From Stratiolaelaps scimitus (taxonomy: Eukaryota > Arthropoda > Arachnida > Mesostigmata > Laelapidae), in the NCBI GenBank assembly GCA_019614645.1, contig JABWDB010000009.1, positions 9,157,501 to 9,221,500 of the forward strand: 64,000 bases of DNA, read 5' to 3'. Position numbers and translations under genes: made by a program. This document shows positions 1-13,500 of the stretch, in pieces; position 1 is the stretch's first letter; every line of letters starts with the position of its first letter. The notes beneath the pieces were generated by a model. The model saw nothing but the letters and a program-made list of their open reading frames with translations, had not been told where the DNA came from and did no database searches.

Positions 1-3000
1 ATGCTCTCGTCAGATGAAGCCACCCCCGAGCGGACTCGCCTTGAATTTTATGAAGCGACCTCATCCTCTGGCTGCCGCCACAGACAGCGCTATAGTGTCG
101 CTGCTCGATAACTATTCTTGTCTCGCCTTCTCGTCGTGTAACGGAGAAACCCATGTTGGGAGTTCACTAAGTCAGTACAGACATGAGAACAATGTTGAAT
201 CACCGACCTACCTCATGGTCCAATAATATGATTCGTTCTGAAGCATCGGATGAATACAACTTCGGATTTTCGCATGACCAGAGTTTTCCATTTCGTTCGA
301 AACAAACACCATTGTGGCTCAGCCGCAGCTCTCTGCGATTCATTGAACACTATTGTTCATTCAGGCTGCGTCGTCAATTTGTCATCCACCGAGAAATAAG
401 GCCTGCTTCAAAATTTCGCAGAATTCATTCACTGACTTCACAGGCGACCAAAGCTTTCTTCAGCTATGGCTAATGAAAACCCATTTCGATGAGTTCATTT
501 GAAGGTCATCTATTTTTGGACAAGCAAACTGCACGTTATCTGATCTTACGTGAAACCTGTCAACAGAAGAACATCATCTGGGGAATTTATATTTCAGAGC
601 ATGGCGTTAGTAACTGGACTATAGCATTCATGACAAAGCAAACGATCGCAGACAACATGTTCATGAGATCTAATTTTGTGCCTTCTCTGAGACGAGGACT
701 AGGCTCGACACGGAATTACGTTTCGTTATAGCTAGAAAACATTATCACACAATTGACGGGATAGTCGCTCAGCTTGGGCGGGTCATCGAACACGGTCGAG
801 TCTATCAGTTCGGCGAGGCTGAGGAACAATAGGGAGAAGTTGCTACTGAGCTTTTCTTTGCCTTCATTATTTCCTACTGCGGCAGCGACCGGTTAATTTT
901 CATTGGCTTTTTCCTAGGACCCGCAGTCTTCCTCGATAGGTGTTCTCCCATTTGCAATGTGTAGCACCTACTCGTTGTATAACGCTGCCTTCAGCGTCCA
1001 CTCGACTGTTTCTATGACGATAATGAATCAAATGTGTGAAGTCAACGTGCTGTTACTGGAAATTTGCCGTTATATCAAGCGTTACTTGAAACTCGATGAT
1101 CTTCAAGAGGACACAAAGCCAATAATTGAAGCCAGCCAGCAAGCTTCTCGTCGGCCTCGGGCGTTTAGCCCACGTGGGATCAGCGAGAAGGATTTCGAAC
1201 GGTGGATGCGAATCTAGCACGGCTTCGTTCGGGTACCCCATTAACTCCGTTTCCTCGAGAATTACTTAAGCCGTTTGTTGACATCTTTGCCTCTCCCAGC
1301 CGCCATCAAGGAGAACATAGACTCGAGAGGCGAGCGGCGACGACCTGCTCCATTCGCTAAGTAGATAACACGATAATGTCTGCGGGATACTATAACCTAT
1401 ATAGGTAAACGAGGTGATAACCAGGAGACTCCGGTCGTTTTCACCCAGCGTAACCACTTATGACGTTGACTACTATAGAACCACATGATTGGACGCCACA
1501 CGGATATATGAAACGACATTAGAGATTGCCTGAAACCGTAGGGTAAAATACCTGAGAAAAATACCTAGTCGAGCTAGAAGAAGGACAATACTGAGGCGTA
1601 AAACAATTGTTGCCTCCCCAACTGTGAAACTGTCCTGGGCGTTGAAGAGCGGTGAATTTTTTAGACATTGTCCATTGCTTTTTTTTTGTACGAAAACACT
1701 CTCTCAATTAAGTGAACACATTTGAGTTCATGATGATATTTGTTAAACAAGGACCATTCGGTCAACCGAAAGCGATGGTCCGTCTCTTTGTGATGAGACG
1801 GCTCTCTCACAACTGGAGCTAGTCTATTCGTCCGGCGCGAACGTGTCGTGTCCTCATGGTGGGCTTCCACCGCGAAGACGGTCCACGAGCCGTTCGTCTA
1901 TTTGTGCAACATATTGATAACTTAGATCTCCAATGGTGGCCTGCGACCTCCCCTTGAGATTTCGTCTTGTCCCCAGCCTACGTGCGTTTCAATTTGTCCC
2001 CGGTCTCTGTCAGCGGCCACTGACGTGGCCGACCACTCACACATCAAGCATTGATTATTAGCGCTCGTCCGACGGGATCTCTCAACCGAGGCGTTTCCGG
2101 CCGCGAGCTCTTCTCTCGATTGCCATGTACACGTATGTAGATATCGCATTGTCCACATTGTGAAACTCGATCTGCCTCACCATCACCATCGACGATAGAG
2201 CAATCGGGAGAATGACGAGTTATTCATTGCGCCATTAGATGGCGGCTTCTTGCTTCTGCTGTTGTGGCAAAATAAGGTGACACTGCTACGCAGTCACGAA
2301 GGCGATAAACACCACGGGAGACGTCTGACAGAAGCAATAGTCACAGTAGTATTAGCTGTCGGAGGAGTTCTGCGGAGCAGCGTACGAATGAGAGGTCGGT
2401 TTACCACTACAGGGTAAAGCTGCTGGACACTATCACGCCGCCACACAGCAGACGTAATAGGAAAAATATGCGCTGTCATCCAAATAATAGCAATAATGCT
2501 GTTCGATGGTGCCACCGGTGTGACCGTCACAGGGGCTGTTCCTCGTCGCCGATCGATCTACAAATCCGTCTGTGGAACTGTCTGCATGTTCACTGAAGCT
2601 GGATGATCCGTCTCCACCGTAGCAGCCACCATTCACTTCTTCGTCTTCCGCTGGCTGCCGGCTTGATCAGATCGTCGCTAGTGTTCCTTGCAGTTATTGT
2701 TGTTGTTACCGTTATTGTCGTTGACTGTTGGCAATAGCAGCAGCAGCAGCAGCATTAGCAGCAGCGCGGGCGACTCGAACGCCTGTGTCGTCCCAGCATG
2801 AAGGATGCAACGAGTATCGTTTGGTATGCAGTGACCGTGACGATGCCAGCCAATCTATTCCATCTTCGTCTGGCCGTATTGCGACTGCCAGCACGAACTA
2901 TCCTACCGTCATATAATAATAGTTGGTGGGTGACGTAGGCGGCGAATCCGTCGCCTTCGCGTCGACAGCGAACTGCTGACTGACTCCCACCACTGCTCGG

Positions 3001-3771
3001 CCACGTTGAGGCCACCCCGAACGTTGTCCGCGGCGCGGGGGGGGAAGGGGGCTGTGTGTACCGCTATTCCCGGTGGGTGACGCCCGCTGGTATACGTTCG
3101 CTAGGCTGGTTTACTTAGGGTCGGCCTCGGTAGTGACTTGCAGGCGGCGGCGGCGGCGCCGACGCCGGCAGCTGCTACGCGGCGCAACTCCCTATGTACC
3201 GCTGTTGTGGAGATGCCGATGTGGAACGGCGGCGCTATCAGGGCGTACTACATCCCACTACGTTGCCATCTCGAGCAGAGGGGAACAGCCACAGTTCGAC
3301 GATTGCATCGACGTCACGGCGCATGCATGGTTTTCGCCTGTCGTACCGTATAATATTCCATACGATGGCTGGCATTACTACATTACTGGCGGCGTTACTA
3401 CAACAGCAACAGCAGCAGCAGCCGCGGATCACCAAGTGGACACGCATAGGCGGTCGTCATCGTCCTGGCAGCGGTGGCGTCGTATTCTATATGAATGTGT
3501 CGGGTTGTGGTCCGTCGCGTTTTTGTCGTTATTAAGGCAGTCGTGAGCCTAACCACGTAATAGTGCTAATCGTAGTAGGCGTCCCATGATCTAGACATCA
3601 AAGAGGTGAGATTGTCTACCAGAGGCTTGACGATCGGATCGATAGAACATACGAGGAAGTCGGAAGTGCGCCGAGAAATGAGTGAGAAAATTCTATCTTG
3701 TAAAATGGAGCAGTGCAAGTTTCGATCTGCTAGAGAGCTACGTGTGACAACTACAAACGCAGACAGACACA

Positions 3772-3795
3772 AATATATATATATATATATATATA
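3772..3795. repeat. (TA)n microsatellite
   Basis: Uninterrupted AT dinucleotide run of about 24 bp. Confidence 0.9.
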
Positions 3796-4320
3796 AATTG
3801 GAACGTTTCGTTATACGGGTGTTACAAATTCGCCTGTCTCTGTGGCTATTCCACGGGGCAAAGCAATGCGTAAGCACTAACAAATGACGGAGTGAGCCCG
3901 GGAAATCTGCGCGTCTAGAAGAGAATCACATAACCATAGCAGCCAGTTGCATCACCCTTCCTGGCATCGGCTCGGGCGAGCAGCTTCTTTGAAGGAGATC
4001 CGCACTCTCAATTGAAGTTCGGACAGGAGTTGCCGCAAGACCGATAGACGATATGCTGCCTCCACCATACACAGGACAACAGAATAGTATGTTGATACTG
4101 GTGGTGGTCATGGTTTATGCTTCGTACGACAGCGACCAAAGCACCACTCAGTCAGTGCCCCAATCGGTGCTGTTGCTTCTGCTGCTGGCCACCAACTCTT
4201 GCTAGCGGCTCGGTCAAGTCGCCTTCACTGGCGATCAGAATCGCTGGCGGGACCACGCTCCACAAGACGTAGAAAATGCTACAACGCTCGAAGCAAGGGG
4301 GACTCTGGCGAACAGAGACA

Positions 4321-4399
4321 GAGAGAGAGAGAGAGAGCACTGTACAAGCAACAGCACACGACGAGGTCGAAGATTCTTACCTTCTCTCTCTCTCTCTCT
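4321..4399. repeat. (GA)n and (CT)n microsatellites facing each other
   Basis: GA run at 4321-4337 and CT run at 4383-4399. Being opposite in sense, they could pair as a stem with a loop of about 45 bp. Confidence 0.8.
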
Positions 4400-6444
4400 G
4401 GGTCGGAACTGCTCGAAGCAAAAGCATACCACATGACTCTAGTTGTGATGTGGGGAGAGACGCCACTGTTGCTCCCGTCCCGAGTCGTTCGCTTATTCGA
4501 GTAACAAGACAGCCACAGACAGCTACAGGCTGGAGGATTTGCCCAAAGCCTTGACCCGCCAGCGAAATGGCATCCCTTCTACAGGCAGCGGGATTCTGAC
4601 ACGTGGCTGGTGGAAGGCAACCAGAGCCTTTTATACGGCGCCACGTCGTGGCAAGTGGCTTCTCTCGTTCCGCCCCACACGTTCGCCCTTCCCAACGTTG
4701 GGTCTACCTTCTTCGTCCAGAGAAGACAGGAAGCTATATTTCGCCTTGATGACAGAGATCGCATCGCCCTGTAGGCGGCCACCTCCACTTCCTAAAGGCC
4801 TGCCTCCACCCTCCGACCGCACTATACCCCTTAGGGAGCTCGGCTGGCGACCATGAGCACGTCGCTGCGCCTCTCTTACCATCGAAACTGCGGCAGCGGT
4901 AGTTACGAAAATCCGTGACATCCTGACACTCAGCGCGGAGTCACCGTTCACAGTCTCGCATCGGCACAGGAAACGCCCGCTCTACAGAGAACAGCGGCGA
5001 GAGAGAGAGAGAGCCTTCCCCTCAGGCAATCCTTAGTACGGTGGCGGCGTCTCGACGCACGACCATGGCCTGTTCGCCGAAGTCCTTCATAGAACGCTAC
5101 TTTAATAGTGGGGTGCCGCTTGGCATAGATGAACATCCATTGCATTCCATTGTCTCATTGGTTTGTGTTTACGAGGATCCTTAGCACAATAGTGTCATGG
5201 GAAGGCGCAGCGAAGGCAGTTTTTGCTCTTTACGGTCGGTAAACTAAAATGGCCTAGGAAAAGAAGTAAGGGCGAGCATGTATACATAGGTATCTATCTG
5301 AATGAAGGGTAAACGTGTACACTAATCGGGTTTTCTAAACTAACGAATTTTGATGCTTGTGTGCCCATACGCATCCAGCAGCACCAGTGCCAAATAGGCC
5401 TCTTCGCCGCCTCCGGCCTGCACTATCGGGCTCATCAGTTTCGAGTTTTCCTCTGCCGTAAATGAGAAAGCTCGAAAATGGTCAAAAATACAAAATCTGC
5501 ATTGATCGAGTGCACTTTCTCCACCTCTAGTCCATGAGAGCGTGGGCCCAAAGACGTCAAAGTCAAATACGATGATGCCGATATGGCTGGCGTCGCTCAG
5601 TTGCGGGATCTGCGATCCGACTATGACAACAAGGACAATAACAAGCACGACACCAACAACGATAATGCCCCCGCCAGGCGCAGGAGTCAGAACGGGGATG
5701 CCGCCAGTCCGCTAGGACCTACCTTGGGGAATGCTCGATCGCCGTTCGCAGGCTCGGAATGCTGCCAATGAAGATCGATGTCCACGTTCGGCCCCAATCC
5801 TACTTTCACTACTAGTACGGTCAGAGCTAAAAAAAGAAAAAGATAGAGCCGCCGGAGGGAGCACTGCACATAAGCAGATCCGTCCGGGTCATGGCAAGCA
5901 GAGCAAGCGTGGCGGTGCCTTTTCTAGGCCTGGGAAGTGGTCCATCACTGGGTGTCGGGTCCCGGTGGCGTTCGGGGATCGCCAGGCCCGGACCGACTCG
6001 ACTGCCGCACGGCCAGCATCACCGATGCATCGTAGGGTCGAAAAAGGACGAATTTCCCCAAACGGACGGCGACCGAACGTAGAGGAGAATACAACGCCGT
6101 ACGGTAGTGTATATTACTAGCCGTCGTAGTCGAGAAGGGTCCCTCGTCGAATGGCATGTTAAGGAAAGAGCTACTGCAGCAGCTAAACACGAAATGAGAA
6201 TCAAGAACATCCGGGCCAGCCTCGACCCGCGAGCGTACCGACACATCACGTGGCTGTGTCGATTCCGAAAACAAGTCGCTAACGGCTAAGTCTAAACCAA
6301 GCGAACATCTCCTACAGGGGTATTGTCAAGCAAGGAACACTATAGAGTGTACATGTATCTCATCGACACCGCGATTTATTCTGTCTCCATTGGTCTTCGT
6401 CAACGTCGGACGTTCATGGATTTAGAAGCAGGAACCTAGAAGGC

Positions 6445-6510
6445 AATGCCGAAATCAGTTGTACGGTGGACGTTAAACGTTGGCTGCGAGTCAGCCCGGA
6501 AAATCTACGG
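6445..6510 (+). mobile_element. tRNA-derived SINE, copy E (3' part only, plus strand)
   Basis: Reads tgccgaaatcagttgtac, then ggacgttaaacgttggctgc and gagtcagcccgg, matching the body of copies A-D in the opposite orientation. The tRNA-like head is not recognisable upstream. Confidence 0.5.
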
Positions 6511-9440
6511 GTTAACGGACAAACTCTGTTTATTCAACGAAAGAACGAGAAGGAGCGACAATGTCTGAGCCTTGAATGCACAGGGTAAAGGTAAAGTTTT
6601 TAGGTGACTTTTAGCTAATGACTTTTGGATCACCCTCGGAAAGGAGCTGAAAGTCCTTCGGTGACTTTTGACCCTACATAGATGGACATAGATAGACATT
6701 CACGAGTAGGCCAGAAATAACTACAGGGTGTTTTCCATTGCTACGATTGGTCCAACCGTGGTATTGGACAAAGAAAACCACCACGTGAATGTTGGCTCAA
6801 ACCCGCTGATAATCCGAAGAAGGTCAAACAGTTCATGCTGTCTTCGCGTCTGAAGTAGAGTTGCGGTCTGCCGATATAATAGCTCATGGCATAGATCCAT
6901 AAAGACTATGGGCAGATATGCTGTCGACTGCTCGCGACCTCCCCTCTGGTGAACAACGCTGATCGGATGACAAGTCTGTGGCAAATTTTTAATCAAGCCA
7001 TTTAGTCGCTCAGCTTCGTGTCGTCAGCGTGCCACTGTCAAGTATCCGATTTAGCGAACGATGTCAAATTCGGACTGATGTCAATAAGAGCCGTGTCTAA
7101 TATCGCTAGCCCCCAATTTACCCCTCGCTCATGTCTAACGATTACTCAGCGGACATCGACAGGCATTCAGCCCGGCTGTCGGCTTGCCCCGCGCCTGAGC
7201 AATACACCACAGATTATACGACAGTGGACTATAACAGATCGATCAGCGTTGGCCTAACGATGGATACCAGCCGCTGCGGCGAGACGCCAATCGGCAGTCA
7301 GCCGATGTGGTCAGCTGATGGCGGACGGAATCGACACACGAAAAGAACGAAGATGAGAGAGGGAGGGGGAGAGAGAGGCAAAATCGTACGAAATCGGTCT
7401 CTATACGACTGACAATTGATTCTCTCCCCGTCCGAGCTGGGACCATACCTTATTTATTTATGGCGACAAGTCGACGCGCACAGCTTCACAAAGCGGTAGA
7501 CAGAGCTCGTGTTTGAGAGCTCTGCACAGTATTCAATAGTAGAGCAGAATATTTCATAATATATCCTGGCGTGACCTCTACGACGAATTGTCCTCCGTCG
7601 GTGGTCGACGGCAAAGAACGGCCGGCCGGCCGGCCGGGCAGCCAATATCTAAGCAGGCACATTACCGCTGCTCGGCTGAAATAGCTAGTAGGCATTAAGA
7701 TGCTTACTCTTCATGGACAGGGAAGGTCGAGATCTTCAAGCGGTCCATGATTAGTGCCTTCTTACGGCCTGTGTGCGGCGACCTCATTGTATGATTCAAT
7801 AGGCGACGCGGCATTATTTTCAATCTGCACAGCTATGTGCGTAGTATTAACACCACGTTATTAAACAACGATGTTAAACAATAGATTCGCCATTCCATTT
7901 GTCATTGCCATCAAATCCTCAGTGGTGCCCATTGGCTGCGGCATCACCCGAAGGTCAGGCAGTTATTATCGCTTATGGTGGCAAGCGCGCCCTCGATTGT
8001 ACTCCAGCAATCGTCGCTAGCCCGACTTCACCCGTTCGACGAAGTGGACAACGCTCATTGTCACCAGGTCGCTCCCTCATTTCTTGCTGACCCACGAGCA
8101 ACTTCTCTATCGTCGCGTCTCCGGCGACAGCTCTTCCAGCTGCGGTTTTCTGAGGCCTTTCGAGGGTTGACGTTGCGTGGTCTTCGATTGTGTCGCCCAG
8201 TGGCCCCTACCTACCCTCTGTCTCCGGTGTAGGTGAACACTGCATTTTTCTTCGACGTCGCATCCCACACTTGAGAGATCATAGGCAGCCGTTGGCAGGA
8301 AATACGGACAGCGTAAGGATTAGATCTAGCTCTCTCAGCAATCATCCACCGGCCATAGCCTCTCCCCATTACCGTTCCGTGGTCTCGTCTCACATCGTAG
8401 AAGGAACCGACACCAGCACAACTATTATTATTATTATTATTGACAGAGGCGGAATATCACTGCTACTGTCTGCAAGAGCAAAGCTGGCCGCAATGTCGGT
8501 CTCCCGGTCGGCTGCGCGTCTACCAAAATGACCTAGGTTGGAGGGTGGGACCTGCTAAGCGACGTTAGCAGCTAGACATACAGACAGGTGCCCATGGAGG
8601 TTGGCTGGCTGGCTGGCTGGCAAGCCTTGTTATCTTAGCTTTTCAGGCGAACGTATTCAAGTGGCGCACTCACCCCGAAGCCGGTGCCACCGCAAACGAG
8701 CTGAGACTCTCGGAAACGGAGTGTGTCTGTCTGTCTGTCCGCGTACTGCTGCTGCTGCTGCTGAGCCTGCTGCAACCCATTGTGTATGTACACACTTATA
8801 CGCACGCGGATGCAATTGCGAATGCTATTGTTGCTATGGGAAGGGAATAGCGAAGAGTTCCCTATGTAAATACATAGATAGATCGCGTCGCGTCGTTATA
8901 TGAAGAAACGGAAAGAATCGGCAAGCAGTCGGCTGGCCGAGCAAAACGGAACTCTGCGGAGCCGGGCCCCCCGCTGCTGGAATTGGATAGCTCAAGACAT
9001 TGGCTGCTGCTGCTGCCGCTGTGGTAAAGCGGTAGCAGCGATCGTATCGAGGATGAGGCGTACGTACAACGTGCCTGGCCACTCGAAGCCGCATTCGGTC
9101 GGTATTCAGCACCTGTTCAGGACATCCGTCATCGATACACAGGTAGAACGAGCAGAAGTGGAGGTGGTGGTGGCGGCGCTATACCCTGGGTGGGTACAGC
9201 CGAAATGATAAATAACTCTTACGTGAACTGATTTATGGAGAGTCGTTCACCTGCTTACTTCCCTATGCCCGCTGGGTTGGTTACTTAGCTTCGGGTGATG
9301 GTGGCGCTTCAGGCTAACCCCGCCGCAATACCTGGTTGGACGGCTGGCACACCGCTGCCATGACCGGCACTGAAATGATTCGAGAATACAGCTCAAAACT
9401 GACTTCTCGTAGGCGGATGATAGATGCGCAAGTGGTCCAA

Positions 9441-9463
9441 ATATATATATATATATATATATA
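9441..9463. repeat. (TA)n microsatellite
   Basis: Uninterrupted AT run of about 23 bp. Confidence 0.9.
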
Positions 9464-10489
9464 CCTACCTACGAATAGAGCCCATAGCGGGGGGTGAGAA
9501 GAGGATTCTGCTGGCAATAGGAATGGACGCCTTTTCCTTCCATGATGATATGAAATACGACCTCCTACGACCGGCGTACGCATGGTGACAGATAGAACTA
9601 GGGCACACATCAATTTGAATAAACAACTGAACGTCGTCCTCTGCCCGCAAAGGAAGCTGTGTTAACAATAACAGAGACAACCGCTGATATCGACGGTTAG
9701 TCGAAGAGGCCAAGTTTCGAGTTATGCCAATCGCCAAGGGACCCATCTATCCCAGTGATTGTGGTCTAAAGTGGACATTACAGACACGTTGAGATAAAAA
9801 AGGATGCAATTTTTAAGTGAATTCACGCACGCAGTGTTTCGTACGTTCATTCGATATCCCTTTAAATGATTCCCAGCTTCCCACGAGGGCATGCCTTGGA
9901 TTAGCTTATGATAGTCAGCGGTCCCACTGTCATGACCAACACGAAGCTCCGCTGCGCATGCTGTATCCATAACTGCCTCCCCTTGACAGGAGAGTACAGA
10001 TTTTATGCATTGGCATTCAATGGAGATTGTTTTTAGCGGCACGGCCGCTTTCGACAGCGATAATTACGAAGAACAGCGGCGCGATAGTTATTCTTACGGA
10101 AGTCTGATGCGCGAATGCGCCAAATCTCGTTGTGGCGTTTGCCCCTCAAATTTTCTCGATCTTCTTTCGGGATCTACCATATTTTAGGAAAGTCGGCTGG
10201 CGGATACCGTGGACGGCGGAGTATGCCGAAGTGCCTCGATGCATTGGCTCGAGCAAATCACAGACCCAGAGGGTCGCCCGCACCGCAGTCGAATCCAGCG
10301 GCGAGCAGTATCCCAAATACGGATGCACTGGGAATTCGTAAATCCATTGCACGACTCTGGACCAAACGTTTGAGACTGCGACATTAGGCAGTCTAGTGTT
10401 TGCCGCCAACCTGACCATAAGTCTGCGGATGACAAGGCAGGAGGCCATAAATTAACTTTAACGAATATCGAGCGCTAGTGGGAGACAGA

Positions 10490-10513
10490 TAGAGAGAGAG
10501 AGAGAGAGAGAGA
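10490..10513. repeat. (GA)n microsatellite
   Basis: Uninterrupted AG run of about 24 bp. Confidence 0.9.
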
Positions 10514-13500
10514 CTTGGGGAGAGATTGGAACGGCGTAAGCTCGAGAAGGATAAAGATGGACCGCAGTGGATATTGAGTGCAACCATTAAATACACCATT
10601 TGGAGTCAGGCGATTTTCAGAATGGTTCGTTGCCCACTACAATGCAGAGGCGCAAAGAACACGTACACCATTCCGAGCAGGGACCCAGCGGCTCTTGTAA
10701 CATGGTTATAAGATGCTTGTAAAAGTGACCATTGAGACGGGCTTGAGATGCGGGCGACCGGTGTACGCCATCTCGTGCGGTGAATAAGGCAGATGTTTGA
10801 CATCGAAGGAGACGATTTACTGTCGATTTAGCAACGGGTGGCCATTAATTCAAATCTACCTCAATGTTTCTTTCAACAGTTTATATTTTTGTTATATAGT
10901 CCATTGTGCAATTTAGCAACAACGAAGTGTCGTTATCACGTGATAGGAAGGAGAGTATATCTATCTTTTTTAGACACAATCTATATTTTTTAAGCTCCTC
11001 TCCCTTGTATCTCTACATAGACACATCTCTCTGCTTTGATCCATAGGTATATCGTTATGTGAACATAGGTGTTGTTGGCAAGTCACATATCGATGAGGCA
11101 CAACGCCATTTTTGAGCTTATATATGAAGCAAAGGAATCGAACCTCTGCGAGGACATCCTCAAGCCATTTTCTTCGCTTCTAAGCGCGCACAGGCTTTCA
11201 AAGAAATATCCGTTCTCCGAGCAGCAGCAGAAGTAGTAGTCCTCGTACTTCGAGTGTATCGAACAGCGCTAACTAACTGCTGTCTCGGCTGCCGATTCCC
11301 CTCTGGCGCTATCATCTCACAATCCCCAGGTCCGGATAGTTTGTCTGACCATCACCCGTTCTAATCTATCGTCGCGCATCCCTGCCTGCCCGGCGGTCCC
11401 GTTGAGTCACTCACCCGCGCACACCTCGTTCATCCAATCGTTCATCTCGTTCAGACATTTTCCATCAGCGAAACACAGCGGCGACGACGGCGGAGAAGGG
11501 GAAGCGAAACGACGAAGAACGCCACGCGAGGAAAAAACAGCGTAAAAAATAGTTCACGAGTCTGTTTGTGCTATCAGCGCTAACTAGACAGAGAGCTACG
11601 GCGTATGGACGGGCATAGCAGGGCCGGGCCGAAGCCAAGCGGGAGAGAAGATAATAGTCTTCCCATGGCACTTTTCCACGGCGAGCGGCACGCCGCTCTA
11701 GAAATGTGGCAGCTCTAGAAGGCAGCGGAGGAAAGAGCGAAAAAAAAAGACACAGAAGGGAAGACGGACGTTCAGGGGACGTTCTGACGTTCAGTTCAGT
11801 CGAAGAACCGCGGTGGAACACACCGAAGTTGGTGTGAGGCGGGCCGTAAAAGCGGTCGTCGGTGGTCACTAGCGGACGTACACCTCCTGATGAGTCGGTG
11901 CTGGCGACACCGATAGTGGGCTACGTCCAAGGGAGCCTTCGCGCAGCCGAAGAGCCTCGGTGGTGTGGTCATGTGACGAGCCAGTTCGCCGGATGGCTAC
12001 GACGATAACAGCGGACAACAGTAGAGCAATGGAACAGATGGATGCACGACGCATCCCGGCCGACGGGATGTCAAGAAACAACAGTCGGAGGAGAGCAAAA
12101 AAAAACGGCAAAGGACGCTTTGGACGCGCGACATTGAGGTCGTTCCTCTTCTTCCTCCTGGATGGGATGGGTGTAAAAAGATTAGCACACTGAAAACGGC
12201 GGCCCAATGGCGAGACGGTAGGAACGTAGCACCGACGGTCGGAAAGGCGCACGGATCTAAACGACGAACCTCTTGTCCCTCCTCCATCTTTTAGCTGAGC
12301 TCCACTTCATCGTTTTTTTTTGGGCGCAGGCTTTGCTCTTTCTCTCTCTCTCTTCCTCTCTTCCTGACCCTCTTCTTCAAGTCAGTCGTGCACATTGCAG
12401 TCTCTTTTCTGAACTCTCGTTCACCACCGATCTGCTGCGGCTTCTGCTGCTGGTGCCGCTCTTAGTTTTCGTGTTTGAGGTCGGCTCGTTGCCTGTGGCG
12501 AGTGTAGGTGTGGTTTTCGTTACGTTATGCCTATGTGGGTATGTGGACCTTGTGCTACTGTTTCGGAACGCTGTGAGCGTCCGCTAATGGTACGCAGCTC
12601 AGCTCAGAGCAAAGACGACAACCGCAACGCTTCGTAGCGCATTTAAATTACCGCAATCACCAACCCTGATCCAGCCTCGGACGATTGAAAACTCCCCCGA
12701 GCACCCACTGTCTGATGGTGCTGCAATAATAGGTTGAAGGAAAATAAGCAAGCAGAGGGGAAGATCCTTTCATCCAGCTGCAGTTACAGACGACCCCGAC
12801 AATTAGTGCAGTGGGATAACCGGGTCCACGATGCGCGGGGGCGGGTGGCTTGGGTTGCGGCAGGGTTGTTTGCAGATAGGGCCAGGCGTTCGTGGGGATC
12901 TGACGAGATAAACGACTAAGCCCCAGGGAACGGAAGAAGAACGACACGGAACTCCTCAGCAGTTCATGCCACGACTACTGCCATCGGTGCATGGGCTACA
13001 AGGTTGAATTCACAAGGTTAAGTTCGTCTGACATTGCTGAAATCAGCTGTCTGACCACGTCTGACCGTGATTGTTCGCGGTGCGAAAGTTGTAGTTATGA
13101 AAGACACAGCCGCCACTTGGGCGAATCAGGCGCGTCTGCGCTCAACCTAGTCTCCCTACATAGACGAGGGAGGCGTACAGCCACGCTGCGAGCGTACTGC
13201 ACGTGCCTTATCGCTGCTCTCTGAGTCTCTCCTAGGTACCCCTCGGGTTAATCAACAAAATATAGTCTTTTTTGTCCTTTGTCCAGTTATTATAGAGCTA
13301 CCGCCGGATCAGTATTACAATCTATCAGGAATCAGCAGGCGCAGCAGCCCATTCGACGACGAAGAGCCGCTGTTGCACCGTCTAAATCACGCTGCAGAAT
13401 CACATCTCGGGTGTTATCGGTACGATCGACGTGCTCTTGTTGTGACGTGCATCTCGCTACAGAATCTGCCTGGCTGTGCTTCGACGACATGGGCGCGTAT

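Noticed and set aside
3073..3546. 157-codon plus-strand frame with Arg and Ala runs
   Set aside because: The runs come from CGG and GCA repeats, and other frames are equally open.
764..7018. Shared 14-mer tagtcgctcagctt at about 764 and 7004
   Set aside because: Several shared 14-mers are expected by chance in a 64-kb window, and the flanks do not align.
11100..11165. tRNA-like sequence with GAGGTTCGATTCC on the minus strand
   Set aside because: The only A-box-like match is about 23 bp away, too close for a tRNA, and no cloverleaf forms.
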